Shown here one piece after another: positions 24,088 to 33,588 of a stretch of DNA of 57,905 bases. The position numbers and the translations under genes are program-made. Under the pieces are notes generated by a model. It was not told the origin of the DNA. It was given only the letters and a program-made list of their open reading frames with translations, and made no database searches. Each line of letters starts with the position of its first letter. Position 1 is the first letter of the stretch. Source of the DNA: Paenibacillus phocaeensis (lineage in GTDB: Bacteria > Bacillota > Bacilli > Paenibacillales > Paenibacillaceae); contig NZ_FCOQ01000023.1 of assembly GCF_900021165.1 (NCBI RefSeq), positions 1 to 57,905 on the forward strand, read 5' to 3'.

Positions 24088-25122
24088 CGCGGTAGACTCG
24101 CGAATGACCAGCTTGGGCTTCAGCAATGTGGTCTTATTCACTTTGGATTTCGTAATCATTTGGTGCAGCACTTCCCCGGCGGTTCGCCCCAGTTCATGGG
24201 TGCGCAGCGAAACGGTCGTAAGCTCCGGAATGCTGTTGGAGGCAAACGGAATATCATCATAACCGATGATCGACAGATCCTCGGGAACGCGCAGCCCCGC
24301 CTTGACAGCCGCCTTCAGCACACCGATGGCCACCAGGTCGTTGAGGCAAAATATCGCGGTCGGCCGCTTTGGCAGCTCCAGCAGCTGGTTCATGAACTCC
24401 GTGCCGCTGGCAACGGAGAACCCCCCATGAAGCACCCGGTTTTTGCGGATTTCAAGGCCGGCCTGCTCTACCCTTTTGATAAAAGCGGACGTCCGCTGCA
24501 ATGTATTGGACATATACCGGTAGCCTCCCACGATCGCGATGTCGCGATGCCCCAGCTCAAGTAGATGCCGGGCAGCCAGTTCTGCACCGTGCCGCTCATC
24601 CACAGCCACCCGGTTCAATCCCGATTTGGGAAGCCGGCCGTTTACGAGAAGAACAGGGAGTCTTCTCCCGATTTCGGCAACTTCTTCGACAAGCTGGGCA
24701 TCCGGCTTAGCCAAATCGACTCTGCCTCCCATCATTACGATCCCGTCGACCTGCTTCTCGGCCAGTGCGTATAAATATTGCGATTCCCGAATGTATTGCT
24801 CCGCGCTGTCCACACTGGCCGATACGGTATCGCAGAGGAAATAAGTGTATCCTCGCTTGCGCGCTTCCAGATCGAAGCCGGACAACACTTCCGGGAAGAA
24901 GGGATTCGTAATATCCGGGAGAATAAGGCCGATCATGCCCGTTTCTTTCTTTGACAAACTTCGCGCCAGCGCATTGGGTTGAAACTGGTATTTGCTGATA
25001 AGCTCGTTAATGCGCTCGCGAGTCTCTTTTTTGACCGGCGCCGTATTGTTGAGCACCCTGGAGACGGTTGCGACGGAGACGTTCGCTTCCTTGGCGATGT
25101 CGTATACGGTAATCGGTTTCAT
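24070..25122 (-). CDS. LacI-family transcriptional regulator of the GH35 operon
   Basis: A 350-residue repressor. The N-terminal helix-turn-helix is VYDIAKEANVSVATVSRVLN (residues 5-24), with the hinge helix PNALARSLSKKETG. The periplasmic-binding-protein-like effector domain follows (LILPDITNPFFPEVLSGFDLEA ... GYDDIPFASNSIPELTTVSL). It probably binds a sugar derived from the transported glycan and releases the paired operators ahead of the GH35 gene. It has its own promoter (25162-25190) and lies about 320 bp upstream of the GH35 gene on the same strand. CAGGTG precedes the ATG. Confidence 0.92.
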   Translation of the reverse strand: MKPITVYDIAKEANVSVATVSRVLNNTAPVKKETRERINELISKYQFQPNALARSLSKKETGMIGLILPDITNPFFPEVLSGFDLEARKRGYTYFLCDTVSASVDSAEQYIRESQYLYALAEKQVDGIVMMGGRVDLAKPDAQLVEEVAEIGRRLPVLLVNGRLPKSGLNRVAVDERHGAELAARHLLELGHRDIAIVGGYRYMSNTLQRTSAFIKRVEQAGLEIRKNRVLHGGFSVASGTEFMNQLLELPKRPTAIFCLNDLVAIGVLKAAVKAGLRVPEDLSIIGYDDIPFASNSIPELTTVSLRTHELGRTAGEVLHQMITKSKVNKTTLLKPKLVIRESTAALNKS

Positions 25123-25161
25123 GAATTCACCTGCCCGAAATTAGTAGCACAGAACATCCCA

Positions 25162-25190
25162 AGTATATCAAAATTTCCAGCATTTGAGAA
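25162..25190 (-). promoter_or_regulatory. Promoter of the LacI-family gene
   Basis: TTCTCA (25185-25190), 17 bp, TATACT (25162-25167). The -35 is poor, the -10 good. Confidence 0.45.
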
Positions 25191-25322
25191 CTTGCATAGC
25201 CGGATCACTGCCTCAAGCAGGCGGATGTGCCCGTATTTATAGCGGGATTCATATGACCTATTTGCTATATTTCATATTTCAAAACACATACGGTGAGGAG
25301 TCTGGGAGTTTATTAACGAAAA

Positions 25323-25382
25323 TAGTCGAAAACTTGGTCAAAATCTAGTTTTTTCACTCGATCATTACGAAGTTTTGTCGAA
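25323..25382 (+). promoter_or_regulatory. Possible Spo0A boxes upstream of the GxGYxYP gene
   Basis: TTTTGTCGAA (25373-25382) is a full match to the Spo0A box core, and TAGTCGAA (25323-25330) matches at 7 of 8. A possible -35 TTGAAA starts near 25388 with AT-rich sequence after it. The remaining part of the 25123-25520 gap holds the LacI promoter and a possible small reading frame. Confidence 0.35.
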
Positions 25383-25475
25383 GGTATTGAAAGTTTATAA
25401 ACCATATATTAAATATAACATGTAAGCCTTTTCAACCAAACTTAATTCCATTTGTCCAGGAGGTGGCCTATCGAT

Positions 25476-25508
25476 TTGCACGGTTCTCAGCAACCTATTC
25501 CCGATTAA
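25476..25508 (+). CDS. Possible ten-residue leader peptide before the GxGYxYP gene
   Basis: TTG at 25476 opens a frame of ten codons (MHGSQQPIPD) ending TAA at 25506-25508, 12 bp before the next ATG. A very good Shine-Dalgarno AGGAGGTGG (25458-25466) lies about 12 nt upstream and has no other obvious use. It could be a translated leader or a leftover. No pairing structure was found to support a regulatory role. Confidence 0.3.
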   Translation: MHGSQQPIPD

Positions 25509-25520
25509 GAGAGGTGACAA

Positions 25521-27575
25521 ATGATGTTACGCAAATGGATCACATTAGGTTTAGCCCTCGTATGTACGTTAACCCTGCCTTTAGGAGCATCTGCAGAAGG
25601 TTCAGCCCAAGCTGAGTTGAACAAGAAAAGCGGCATCGTTTGGCCAAAGGATCAGGAGCTCCCGACCTTCGCCAAGCCGAGGCGTTTGGATGTCGCTCAG
25701 GTTTATAATGAGCCGGGCGATATCAAAATCCTGCTGACGACGCTGCAAGGCATCGTCAATCGCAAAGAGCCGAGAATTTATGTGCAGCAAAACGAGCAGG
25801 ATCCATGGATCCAAGATATTCGGGTCCCTTATCGGATTCATGACGACGCTATGGATCTCGTAAAGACTTACGCCCGGGAGGTCAAAGGCGTGATCGTCTA
25901 CGATCCGGCCGTCCCCGACTCCATCAATGTTGCGACAACGCTCGCCGGTTTGAAGGACGCCGTCGTCGTCAGTCCCGAATTGGCCGAAGAGCTGGCTGCG
26001 GCGCCCTATCGTTTGAAGGTGGTCGAGGATCTGCAGGGGAAATTCCGGGATCGGATGGATGCTTACACTTGGCAATATGAGCATTTATGGAATCAGACGA
26101 CCCAGCGAATGCTGGTTGGGCTCAGCCCGAATACGTCCATCCCCCTCCCACCGGATAATTTCGATTCCTTCCGAACGGTTCTCACAGAACCGGAGCAAAT
26201 CCGGGATGCGAGCAACCGAAGAGCGTATGACCTGGACTTGTCCGAGTTCTTAGGCGGGGATGCCGTTTATCTACGTTTTCAGGATGCCTTCACCCAAGAC
26301 GGCTGGGGGCCTGCTGTACACGAAATCAGCGTGACGGCGGACGGCGAGGAAATCCTTCGCTTCGAAACGGGTACGCCGGAAGAGGAAACCTATTTATATG
26401 ACCGTCAAGGCTCCAAATTTCTTCCGGGCGCGGACCATCGGTTTGCCGATAACGGCAACTATTTCGTCTACGAATTTGTTCCTCCGGCGGATGCCCAGCA
26501 ACTCACCGTAACCGTTGAAATGTGGAACCAATTTAAGGTCTCCGCCAGCAGCGTGAAGCCGCTCTCCTCAGAGCTCAAGGAACCGTACGGTTACCTCCGC
26601 GATTATGCGGTGGCCAACAAAGCGATGGTATTCTGGCTCTCCAGCGGAGTGCCTGAGCAAAGGGCGTTGTTCGAACGAATCTTAGCGGATGTGGAACCGG
26701 GAACACCGTATTTGGGCTGGTTCGATAATGATGTTGAAGGCGAAATCGCCGGGGTTGACCTGACCTCCCGTTATGGCGTTTACGTCTTACCTTCCGACTG
26801 GTTCCATAATATGACGGTAATGGCGGGGACAAAAGCTAAGCCGTCAAAACCTGCCCAACCGGCAACTCCGAAGCTGAGCAACAAGATCTACGTGACCTTC
26901 ACGTTTGGCGAGGGGGATAATCTGCAATACGATCAAAATCATATGCGCAACCTTTGGGAGGATCCGGCTCGCGGCCAAGTGCCCATGAACTGGACGGCCA
27001 GCCCGCTCCTCGTTGATGCGGCCCCTGCGATCTTAGACTATTACCAGTCTACCGCTACGAAGAACGACCTGCTGGTGGCCGGACCGTCAGGAGCCGGGTA
27101 TTTCAGTCCGCAGGTTTGGCCGGAGGAGCACTTTGCTCAATTCATGAAGGATTCCTATCCGTACTTGAAGAAATCCGGCATGTCGTATCCTTTTGTAATC
27201 AACCGTGAAGACAACCGGGACGTTCCTCTCACCGATTCCAAAGCGGAAGCCTATGTGAAACACTTGAAGGTGCCTGGCCTGTTCCTGGGCGGCGGGAGCT
27301 CTAATTACGTAGAAATCGTCAACGGCAATTTACCCGTGTCTTATTTCAAAGGCACGACCACTGCCAAAGATGGAATCAACATTTTGAATGAAGCGAAAGC
27401 TTCTTGGGACGGGAACTCGCCGATGTTTGTTTCCGTAGGGGTCAACGCTTGGAGCATGAGACCTTCGGACGTTGTTGCGATCACGGAAGCGCTGGGACCG
27501 GAATTTGAAGTCGTGTTAGCGGACAGCTATTTTGCGCTGATTCGGGATGCTTACGATCTTCCAAAGAAACCTTAA
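25521..27575 (+). CDS. Secreted GxGYxYP-family protein
   Basis: 684 residues with a signal peptide (1-25, cut after GASA). The N-terminal domain (about 40-200) begins RRLDVAQVYNEPGDIKILLTTLQGIVNRKEPRIYV, typical of the GxGYxYP N-terminal family. The C-terminal domain (about 440-680) has the naming motif as GPSGAGYFSPQVWP, a near-match to GxGYxYP, and ENQ-like YDQNHMRNLWEDP before it. A lectin-like stretch interrupts the middle (about 215-340). Such proteins sit in polysaccharide-use regions of Bacteroidetes and Paenibacillus and are thought to act on glycans, without proven activity. GAGAGGTGACAA precedes two tandem ATG codons; the first is used here. It is divergent from the LacI-GH35 operon, so a shared role in glycan use is plausible. 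Confidence 0.8.
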   Translation: MMLRKWITLGLALVCTLTLPLGASAEGSAQAELNKKSGIVWPKDQELPTFAKPRRLDVAQVYNEPGDIKILLTTLQGIVNRKEPRIYVQQNEQDPWIQDIRVPYRIHDDAMDLVKTYAREVKGVIVYDPAVPDSINVATTLAGLKDAVVVSPELAEELAAAPYRLKVVEDLQGKFRDRMDAYTWQYEHLWNQTTQRMLVGLSPNTSIPLPPDNFDSFRTVLTEPEQIRDASNRRAYDLDLSEFLGGDAVYLRFQDAFTQDGWGPAVHEISVTADGEEILRFETGTPEEETYLYDRQGSKFLPGADHRFADNGNYFVYEFVPPADAQQLTVTVEMWNQFKVSASSVKPLSSELKEPYGYLRDYAVANKAMVFWLSSGVPEQRALFERILADVEPGTPYLGWFDNDVEGEIAGVDLTSRYGVYVLPSDWFHNMTVMAGTKAKPSKPAQPATPKLSNKIYVTFTFGEGDNLQYDQNHMRNLWEDPARGQVPMNWTASPLLVDAAPAILDYYQSTATKNDLLVAGPSGAGYFSPQVWPEEHFAQFMKDSYPYLKKSGMSYPFVINREDNRDVPLTDSKAEAYVKHLKVPGLFLGGGSSNYVEIVNGNLPVSYFKGTTTAKDGINILNEAKASWDGNSPMFVSVGVNAWSMRPSDVVAITEALGPEFEVVLADSYFALIRDAYDLPKKP

Positions 27576-27583
27576 CCCACAAC

Positions 27584-27623
27584 AACAAGGCGGGATCGTC
27601 CGAGGAGGACGGTTCCGCCTTGT
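27584..27623. terminator. Bidirectional terminator between the GxGYxYP and BceB-like genes
   Basis: AACAAGGCGG-GATCGTCC pairs with GGACGGTT-CCGCCTTGTT around GAGGA, followed by TTTT on the forward strand. On the reverse strand the tail is TTGTTGTG, weaker. Confidence 0.8.
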
Positions 27624-27653
27624 TTTGCACAGGGGGAGGCCCTGCTTTATAGC

Positions 27654-29585
27654 TTACAACGATTCCTTGATCACGCGCTTATAGAACATAACCGACAGCA
27701 AACCAAAGATCGAATACAGCGCCGTGTAGATCAGCATCACCAGAATCATCGGAGTCCACAGCTCCGTTCCGAATAGGAACCAGCCCGATCTGACGGCAAA
27801 ATAACTATGCGATAAGCCAACGGCCAGCGGGATTCCGAAGTTGAACAGCTGCTTGAATTGAATGCCCCGGAGCAGGTTGGCCTGCGTAAATCCAAGCTTC
27901 CTTAAGATCGTGTAGTTTGGCTTCTCCTCTTCCCCTTCGCCCATTTGCTTGAAATACAGGATACACCCTGATGTAATCAGGAAGGTTAGGCCGAGGAAAC
28001 CAACGATAAACATGATCAAGCCCATATTGCTTTTCTGATCCTGGATGATCTGATATTGAGACCCTGATTGCAATCCCTTATCAAAGCCCCCGTCTTGATA
28101 GATCTGATTCGCCTGCTTCAACAACTCGGAATTCAGTACATCGATCCCGTAATAAACCGGGTACCTGAGTTGAATCCCCGGATCTGCATCCTGGACTAAA
28201 CGTTCAAAAATCGTATGATCGACAATCAGCGACGGCATGCTTAAGGAAAAACGCAGCGACACGACCGCATCTTTTTTCGTATCGATCACAGTCACCCGGA
28301 TCTTTTCGGTGCGGCCCTTCAAGGTGACTTCGCCTTGATCCTTAAGGCCCGCGAATTGCTCCAACGCATTACTCGAACCGGCGAACAGCGCTTCCTCCGG
28401 ATCCAGTTCCACGCCTTTGACCTCTTGTTCGTCAACGACGGCCAGTGTGGCACGCTCTTTCGCTTCCGGAATGTTGCCGAAAATTTGCGAAATATCGGCC
28501 TCTGCCGTAAGCACCCGGCGCTGGGTTTCCCGCGTATCGATCCCGGCTGTCTTCAAAGCCTGCACGAAAGCGTCCACGTCAGCAGGGTTTAACAGCGTGA
28601 AATGATTGGGCACGGTTTGCTCGGCCGATTTTTCCGTCGAATAATAAGAGATATAGCTAAGGGATAACAAGCCGATCGCCAGCGCCGATACCGTTGTGAT
28701 GATCGTCAGCAGCAGGGCGTTCGATCTCATCCGGAACATAATGGAGGATAAAGACAACACCTCATTGAGCGACAGATATCCGCCCTTCGCTTTGCGCACC
28801 AGATTGAACAGAAAACTGACCGACCCTTTATAAAACAGGTATGTCCCGATGATTACCGACCCTAAAATCAGGATCATTGCGAGAAATAACTCCCGCATTT
28901 CCATATACTCGCCGCTGAACAAATCCGCCGAAACCCGGTAACCGTAGAAAATCAGCCCGATTCCCAGCACGCCGATAACAATTTCGGATAACGGCATTTT
29001 GCGGTAAGCATTTTCCGTTGTAGAGGTGACCCGGAATAACGATAAAATGCTTTGCCGTCGAATGAACAAAAAATTCATCAGCATGATCAACAAATAGATC
29101 GCGGCGAAGACGACGATGGTCTGTACCAGTGCCTGTGGGGAGAACCGCAGCGTGGCTTCGGCATCGACGCCGATAATCCGGAACAGGATCAGAAGCAGCA
29201 GCCGGGAGCAGGAGAATCCGACGAGCATCCCAATCAACAGAGAGCCGAAATAAAGGATCAGGTTTTCGCTGCTGAGGATGCCGAAGATCCTCCCTTTTGT
29301 TAACCCGATTAATTGAAACAGTCCAATCTCCTTGCTTCGCCGTTTTATGAAAATGGTATTGGCATAGAGCAAGAAGATGGCGACGATCGCCACGAGCAGC
29401 ACCGAAGCGGCGGCCAGGCCAGCAGCGCCTTTTACGGAGCCTTTCATCTCGTCCAGCGCCGGGTCGTACTGTAACGTGACGAAAGCGAAATAGAGAGCGA
29501 CGCTGAAGATCAAAGCGAACACGTACAAGTAATAGTTTTTGAGATTTTTCTTCAAATTCCGGTAAATCAGATGGGTCAAACTCAT
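27654..29585 (-). CDS. BceB-type ABC permease (FtsX fold) for peptide antibiotic resistance
   Basis: A 643-residue membrane protein with the BceB plan of ten helices. One starts near residue 18 ([19 protein letters not shown]), a FtsX domain follows at about 60-200 ([21 protein letters not shown]), and a large extracellular loop of about 200 residues lies between helices 7 and 8 (about 315-520). The last three helices are at the C-terminus. In BceAB systems this loop senses the antibiotic-lipid II cycle complex, and the transporter both relieves the block and signals to the kinase. The ATG overlaps the stop of the ATPase gene by 4 nt. Relatives handle bacitracin, nisin or similar peptides; the exact drug is not readable. 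Confidence 0.92.
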   Translation of the reverse strand: MSLTHLIYRNLKKNLKNYYLYVFALIFSVALYFAFVTLQYDPALDEMKGSVKGAAGLAAASVLLVAIVAIFLLYANTIFIKRRSKEIGLFQLIGLTKGRIFGILSSENLILYFGSLLIGMLVGFSCSRLLLLILFRIIGVDAEATLRFSPQALVQTIVVFAAIYLLIMLMNFLFIRRQSILSLFRVTSTTENAYRKMPLSEIVIGVLGIGLIFYGYRVSADLFSGEYMEMRELFLAMILILGSVIIGTYLFYKGSVSFLFNLVRKAKGGYLSLNEVLSLSSIMFRMRSNALLLTIITTVSALAIGLLSLSYISYYSTEKSAEQTVPNHFTLLNPADVDAFVQALKTAGIDTRETQRRVLTAEADISQIFGNIPEAKERATLAVVDEQEVKGVELDPEEALFAGSSNALEQFAGLKDQGEVTLKGRTEKIRVTVIDTKKDAVVSLRFSLSMPSLIVDHTIFERLVQDADPGIQLRYPVYYGIDVLNSELLKQANQIYQDGGFDKGLQSGSQYQIIQDQKSNMGLIMFIVGFLGLTFLITSGCILYFKQMGEGEEEKPNYTILRKLGFTQANLLRGIQFKQLFNFGIPLAVGLSHSYFAVRSGWFLFGTELWTPMILVMLIYTALYSIFGLLSVMFYKRVIKESL

Positions 29586-30337
29586 TCCTGCACCCCGCCC
29601 AACACGCCTTGAGCCTTGATAATGTCATTGAAGAACGCCTGACGCGGTTCATCGCCTTTATTCAGCTGCGAATAAATCTGTCCGTCCTTGATGAAGACGA
29701 CGCGGCTGGTATAACTGGCTGCCACCGGATCGTGGGTGACCATGATGATCGTGGACGCGATTTTGCGGTTCAGTTCGCTGAGCTTGTTCAGCAAGTCGGA
29801 TGCGGACTTCGAATCCAGCGCACCGGTCGGCTCATCGGCAAAGATGATGCTCGGATCATGGATGAACGCCCGCGCGGCCGACGTCCGCTGCTTCTGTCCG
29901 CCCGAGATTTCGTTCGGATACTTGTCCTTGATTTCGTAGATGCCCAGCTCGGTGGCAATCTCCTGAAACTTGAGGTCCGCCTCTTTGCGAGAGACGTTTT
30001 TGATCGATAGCGGCAGCAAGACGTTCTCTTTGACCGTTAACGTATCCAACAAATTGTACTCCTGAAAAATAAAGCCGAGATGGGTTTTGCGAAACTCCGC
30101 CAGCTCCTTCTCCTTCAGGCCCGTGAACTCTTTCCCTTCAATTCGGATGCTGCCAAGGCTGACCTTGTCGATGGAAGACAGCACGTTGAGCAAGGTCGTC
30201 TTGCCGGAGCCCGAGGCCCCCATGATGCTGACGAATTCTCCCTTCTCCACGTTCAGGTCAATCCCCTTCAATACTTCCTGACGATTGAATTTGTTGCCGT
30301 AGCTTTTATGAATTTTGCTGGCTTCGAGTATCGCCAT
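29582..30337 (-). CDS. BceA-type ABC transporter ATP-binding protein
   Basis: A 251-residue ATPase. Motifs: Walker [11 protein letters not shown]-loop [14 protein letters not shown], signature [12 protein letters not shown], Walker [13 protein letters not shown] and H-loop MVTHD. These are typical of MacB/LolD/BceA-like ATPases that pair with FtsX-fold permeases. AAAGGAGTGATGAATC precedes the ATG. Translationally coupled to the permease gene. Its promoter region holds a large palindrome that looks like a BceR-type operator, so induction by the linked two-component system is expected. Confidence 0.93.
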   Translation of the reverse strand: MAILEASKIHKSYGNKFNRQEVLKGIDLNVEKGEFVSIMGASGSGKTTLLNVLSSIDKVSLGSIRIEGKEFTGLKEKELAEFRKTHLGFIFQEYNLLDTLTVKENVLLPLSIKNVSRKEADLKFQEIATELGIYEIKDKYPNEISGGQKQRTSAARAFIHDPSIIFADEPTGALDSKSASDLLNKLSELNRKIASTIIMVTHDPVAASYTSRVVFIKDGQIYSQLNKGDEPRQAFFNDIIKAQGVLGGVQE

Positions 30338-30416
30338 GATTCATCACTCCTTTGTCCTGCCCCTATCTTACCTTACCCGGGAAGAGGGTTCCTGCGATTC
30401 ACCGAACAAAGCAAAC

Positions 30417-30444
30417 GGGCATGTGACAATGTTGTCACATGCCC
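30417..30444. promoter_or_regulatory. BceR-type operator upstream of bceAB-like genes
   Basis: GGGCATGTGACAA and TTGTCACATGCCC are perfect inverted arms around TG, 28 bp in all. The core TGACA-ATGT-TGTCA (30424-30437) fits the TNACA-N4-TGTNA pattern of BceR-like regulators. It overlaps the stop codon of the kinase gene. A -10 TAAGAT (30365-30370) lies about 55 bp downstream. Confidence 0.65.
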
Positions 30445-31442
30445 AAGGTATGAACGTAGGCATTGCTTCTCGGAAAATGCAACGTAACTGCGGTGCCTTC
30501 GCCGAGCTTCGAATCGACGCCAATCCGCATCGACAGGGAATCCGCTGCTTTCTTCGCCAAGTATAACCCCATTCCGGTGGCCGCATGATCCTCATGGTTC
30601 ATTGTGGAGGTGAACCCTTTCTCGAAGATGCGCGGCAGGTCCTTGGCGTCGATCCCCCGTCCTTCGTCGCAGACGCTCAGCCAAGCCTGTCCCTCCGCTG
30701 AAATCCCCGATTGCACGCGGATTTCGGAAGATTCGCTGTATTTCACCGCATTGGTTAACAACTGCCGAACGATGAACGCCAGCCATTTCGCATCCGTGAG
30801 CACCTCCTGGACAGACAAGGCTACATCGAAGCCGATACCCTTCTGCAGGCACCAGGCTCTCAGCTCGCGAATTTCTTGAATCAACAACGGCTCCAGCTTC
30901 ACCTGTTCGATGTATAGATCGTTCTCAATAAACGGGATGCGCTTCTGGTGCAGCTGGCGGTCCAAAAGCAGATGAATGCGCAGCCATTCCAACCGAAGCT
31001 GCTCCTTGAGCGGCTCGTCCCCCATCCGGTCGATCATCAGCCGCATGGCGGTGAGCGGCGTTTTGACCTCATGAATCCAGGACATCAGTTCGTCCTTCTC
31101 CTCTTCCAACTGAGCGACGAGCTGCGACGTCTCTTGCCGGAACTTATCCGTCTGCTCGTTCAGCCGCTCCATTACGACGGATTGAAGCGGGCTTTCCGGT
31201 GCCGCGATGGCATTGAGGTCGTACGTATCGTCCCAGGCGGTCAAGCTTTGATAGAACCGGGTTTCCTTCGAATAGCGGATCAGCAGAAATCCCCCGAATG
31301 ACAACAAGGAGAGGAAGACGATATACAGCATCGGCATAAACGGGATCGCCGGGTCGATCGCAGCGATGAAGAGGAGCAGCAGCTGCAGGGCGATCACAAG
31401 CAGGATCCAGCTCAAGCGTTCACGCAAATACTTCGCTATCAT
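30435..31442 (-). CDS. BceS-type intramembrane-sensing histidine kinase
   Basis: A 335-residue kinase with two N-terminal helices (about 11-29 and 37-55) and almost no extracellular sensor loop. That is the hallmark of kinases that take their signal from a BceAB transporter. The phosphorylated His124 is in SWIHEVKTPLTAM; the ATPase domain has N-box QLLTNAVKYS, G1 CDEGRGIDAKDLPRIFEKGF and G2 GMGLYLAKKA. It starts on the last base of the regulator stop codon (TGATG), so the two are coupled. It acts with the transporter encoded downstream. Confidence 0.92.
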   Translation of the reverse strand: MIAKYLRERLSWILLVIALQLLLLFIAAIDPAIPFMPMLYIVFLSLLSFGGFLLIRYSKETRFYQSLTAWDDTYDLNAIAAPESPLQSVVMERLNEQTDKFRQETSQLVAQLEEEKDELMSWIHEVKTPLTAMRLMIDRMGDEPLKEQLRLEWLRIHLLLDRQLHQKRIPFIENDLYIEQVKLEPLLIQEIRELRAWCLQKGIGFDVALSVQEVLTDAKWLAFIVRQLLTNAVKYSESSEIRVQSGISAEGQAWLSVCDEGRGIDAKDLPRIFEKGFTSTMNHEDHAATGMGLYLAKKAADSLSMRIGVDSKLGEGTAVTLHFPRSNAYVHTLGM

Positions 31443-32131
31443 CAGGCCTGAACCTCTTCCGTCGCCATATACCCTTGCCCTACCTTCGTCTCAATATACG
31501 CATCCAGCCCGAGGTCTTCGAGCTTTTTGCGCAGGCGGTTCACGTTCACCGTCAAGGTATTGTCACTGACGAAATGCTCGTTGTCCCACAAGCTTCGGAT
31601 CAATGCCTCGCGGCTGACGATGCGGTTCTTCTGCTCCACCAGCAGCTTGAGGATCAGCATCTCATTTTTCGTGAGTTCAATCGTCCCCTGATCCGTTGTG
31701 ACGGCGTTACGTCCGTATTCAATCGTCGCGCCGCGCCACGTTCTCAGCTCGACGCGTTCGGTATTATAGTTATAAACCCGGCGAAGCGTAGCTTGAATTT
31801 TGGCAATCAGCACCTCGAAATGGAACGGCTTCTGCACGAAATCATCCGCCCCCAGCTGCATGGACATGACCATGTCGGTCGGATGATCCCGTGAGGACAG
31901 GAAAATGATCGGCACATTGGAGTGCGCCCGGATCTGACGGCACCAATGAAATCCGTCGAATTTAGGCAGTTGGATATCGATCAGCACCAGATCCGGGCGA
32001 ACGGCACTAAATTCCTGCAGGACATGGCCGAAATCCGATACGCCATGTACCCCATAGGACCATTGCTGCAGCCGCTCGCGAATTTCTTGAAACAACGACG
32101 GGTCGTCCTCGATTAACATAATTTGAAACAA
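31442..32131 (-). CDS. BceR-type OmpR-family response regulator
   Basis: About 229 residues. Receiver domain 1-115 with acidic pocket IEDD, phosphoacceptor in LVLIDIQLPKFDG and the K of QKPFHF. The DNA-binding domain is a winged helix at about 125-225 (LTKNEMLILKLLVEQKNRIVSREALIRSLW). The start is uncertain. No strong GGAGG is present; I favour TTG at 32131 (giving LFQIMLIEDD, matching the family start) with GGTGATT upstream, while tandem GTG codons at 32143 also fit. First gene of the bceRSAB-like unit. It should bind the palindrome ahead of the ATPase gene. Confidence 0.9.
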   Translation of the reverse strand: MFQIMLIEDDPSLFQEIRERLQQWSYGVHGVSDFGHVLQEFSAVRPDLVLIDIQLPKFDGFHWCRQIRAHSNVPIIFLSSRDHPTDMVMSMQLGADDFVQKPFHFEVLIAKIQATLRRVYNYNTERVELRTWRGATIEYGRNAVTTDQGTIELTKNEMLILKLLVEQKNRIVSREALIRSLWDNEHFVSDNTLTVNVNRLRKKLEDLGLDAYIETKVGQGYMATEEVQA

Positions 32132-32290
32132 ACCAATCACCACGTTTTTAGGATTCTTTCCTTATTCAGTTTAAAGGATAACCGGACGGGGCGCTATCCC
32201 TCCGTTCAAACGGGCCCATTCATTTTGGCATGGAGCACGCTTCCTCCTTCATAGGCTGTGATAAGGCATATTGTGCAGGAGGGATAGGTT

Positions 32291-33481
32291 ATGCGTATAT
32301 TAGTGCGTCCGGGAGATACTTTATGGTACTACAGTCAGATCTTTCAGTTGCCGCTGCAGTTGATTGTGGACTCCAACCCGGGCATTCAAACGGAGGGGTT
32401 AGCCGTTGGACAGACCGTCCTCATCCCCGGGTATTTAGCAAGCGAATACCAGATCAAAGCCGGGGATTCCATCTGGAAGCTGTCCAGGGATCGCGGAGTT
32501 CCTATGGATTTAATCCTGCTGCTCAATCAGGAGGTAAATCCAAACCGATTGAGCGTTGGACAACGCCTGCTGCTTCCGCTGCGGGTGACCTGGTTCGTGG
32601 TCGACATTCGCAAGCCTTACGACTATGCGGCGCTCCGGGACGACCTGAACCGATTAATAGATATTTATCCGTTTATGGCTTACCGTACTATTGGGAATAC
32701 GGTCATGGATAAGCCGATTCCCGAGCTGCGTATCGGAAAAGGAAACAAACAAGTGCACGTCAACGGTTCATTTCATGCAAACGAATGGATCACCACGTCC
32801 GTGCTAATCAAGTTTCTGAATCAATACCTGCTAGCCCTTACGAACAGCAGCACGATTCGCGGTCTGAACATGTGGCCTTATTACGAAGGAGCCACCTTCT
32901 CGATGGTGCCGATGGTCAACCCCGATGGCGTTGACCTGGCGATCCATGGATTGCCGGCCCAAGAGCCGTATCGCAGCAATGTGCTCTCTTACAACGGCGG
33001 CAATACGGATTTCACAGGATGGAAAGCGAATATCAACGGCGTTGACTTAAACGACCAGTTCCCGGCATTATGGGAACGCGAAGTCGCCCGGAATCCTGTG
33101 GAGCGGGGCCCCCGGGATTACCCGGGTACTGCGCCGCTGACCGAACCCGAAGCGATCGCGATGGCCAACTTGACTCGGCAGAGCGACTTTGACCATGTGC
33201 TGGCGTTTCATACCCAAGGCGAGGTCATCTATTGGGGCTTCGAGAACCGCGAACCGGCCTATGCCGAGACCATGGCGAACGAATTTGCCCGGGTCAGCGG
33301 TTACGAAGCGATTCGAAACGTCGAGAGTTATGCCGGATTTAAGGATTGGTTCATCTATGATTTCCGGCGACCCGGGTTTACGGTTGAGCTGGGGTCCGGC
33401 GTAAATCCCCTGCCCTTGTCGCAATTGGACGAAATCTATGAGGCGAGTCTCGGAATCCTGCTGGCGAGCTTGTATATGTAA
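32291..33481 (+). CDS. LysM-M14 gamma-D-glutamyl-diamino acid endopeptidase (ENP1-like)
   Basis: 396 residues, no signal peptide. Two LysM domains (about 1-46 and 52-97) bind peptidoglycan. A zinc carboxypeptidase M14 domain fills 105-396, with zinc ligands His162 and Glu165 (HANE), His307 (FHTQGE) and catalytic Glu366 (VELGSG). NPDGVDL and NGVDLNDQFP are M14 motifs. This is the architecture of endopeptidase I from Lysinibacillus sphaericus, which cuts gamma-D-Glu to meso-diaminopimelate bonds in peptidoglycan peptides during sporulation. Lack of an export signal suggests action in the mother cell or after lysis. GGAGGGATAGG precedes the ATG. Stands alone, divergent from the bceRSAB-like unit. 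Confidence 0.9.
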   Translation: MRILVRPGDTLWYYSQIFQLPLQLIVDSNPGIQTEGLAVGQTVLIPGYLASEYQIKAGDSIWKLSRDRGVPMDLILLLNQEVNPNRLSVGQRLLLPLRVTWFVVDIRKPYDYAALRDDLNRLIDIYPFMAYRTIGNTVMDKPIPELRIGKGNKQVHVNGSFHANEWITTSVLIKFLNQYLLALTNSSTIRGLNMWPYYEGATFSMVPMVNPDGVDLAIHGLPAQEPYRSNVLSYNGGNTDFTGWKANINGVDLNDQFPALWEREVARNPVERGPRDYPGTAPLTEPEAIAMANLTRQSDFDHVLAFHTQGEVIYWGFENREPAYAETMANEFARVSGYEAIRNVESYAGFKDWFIYDFRRPGFTVELGSGVNPLPLSQLDEIYEASLGILLASLYM

Positions 33482-33588
33482 GAAAGGTTGTTAGATCTGG
33501 TGTTTGCTAGCAGACGTACAAGGAAGATGCTATGATATTTTCTATAAGATCATGAAAACGTCATGGATAGAGAAAAGGAGTTCTGCAG

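Noticed and set aside
32266..32274. Sigma-E-like CATATTGT upstream of the LysM-M14 gene
   Set aside because: The predicted start would fall inside the Shine-Dalgarno sequence and no -35 fits at the right spacing.
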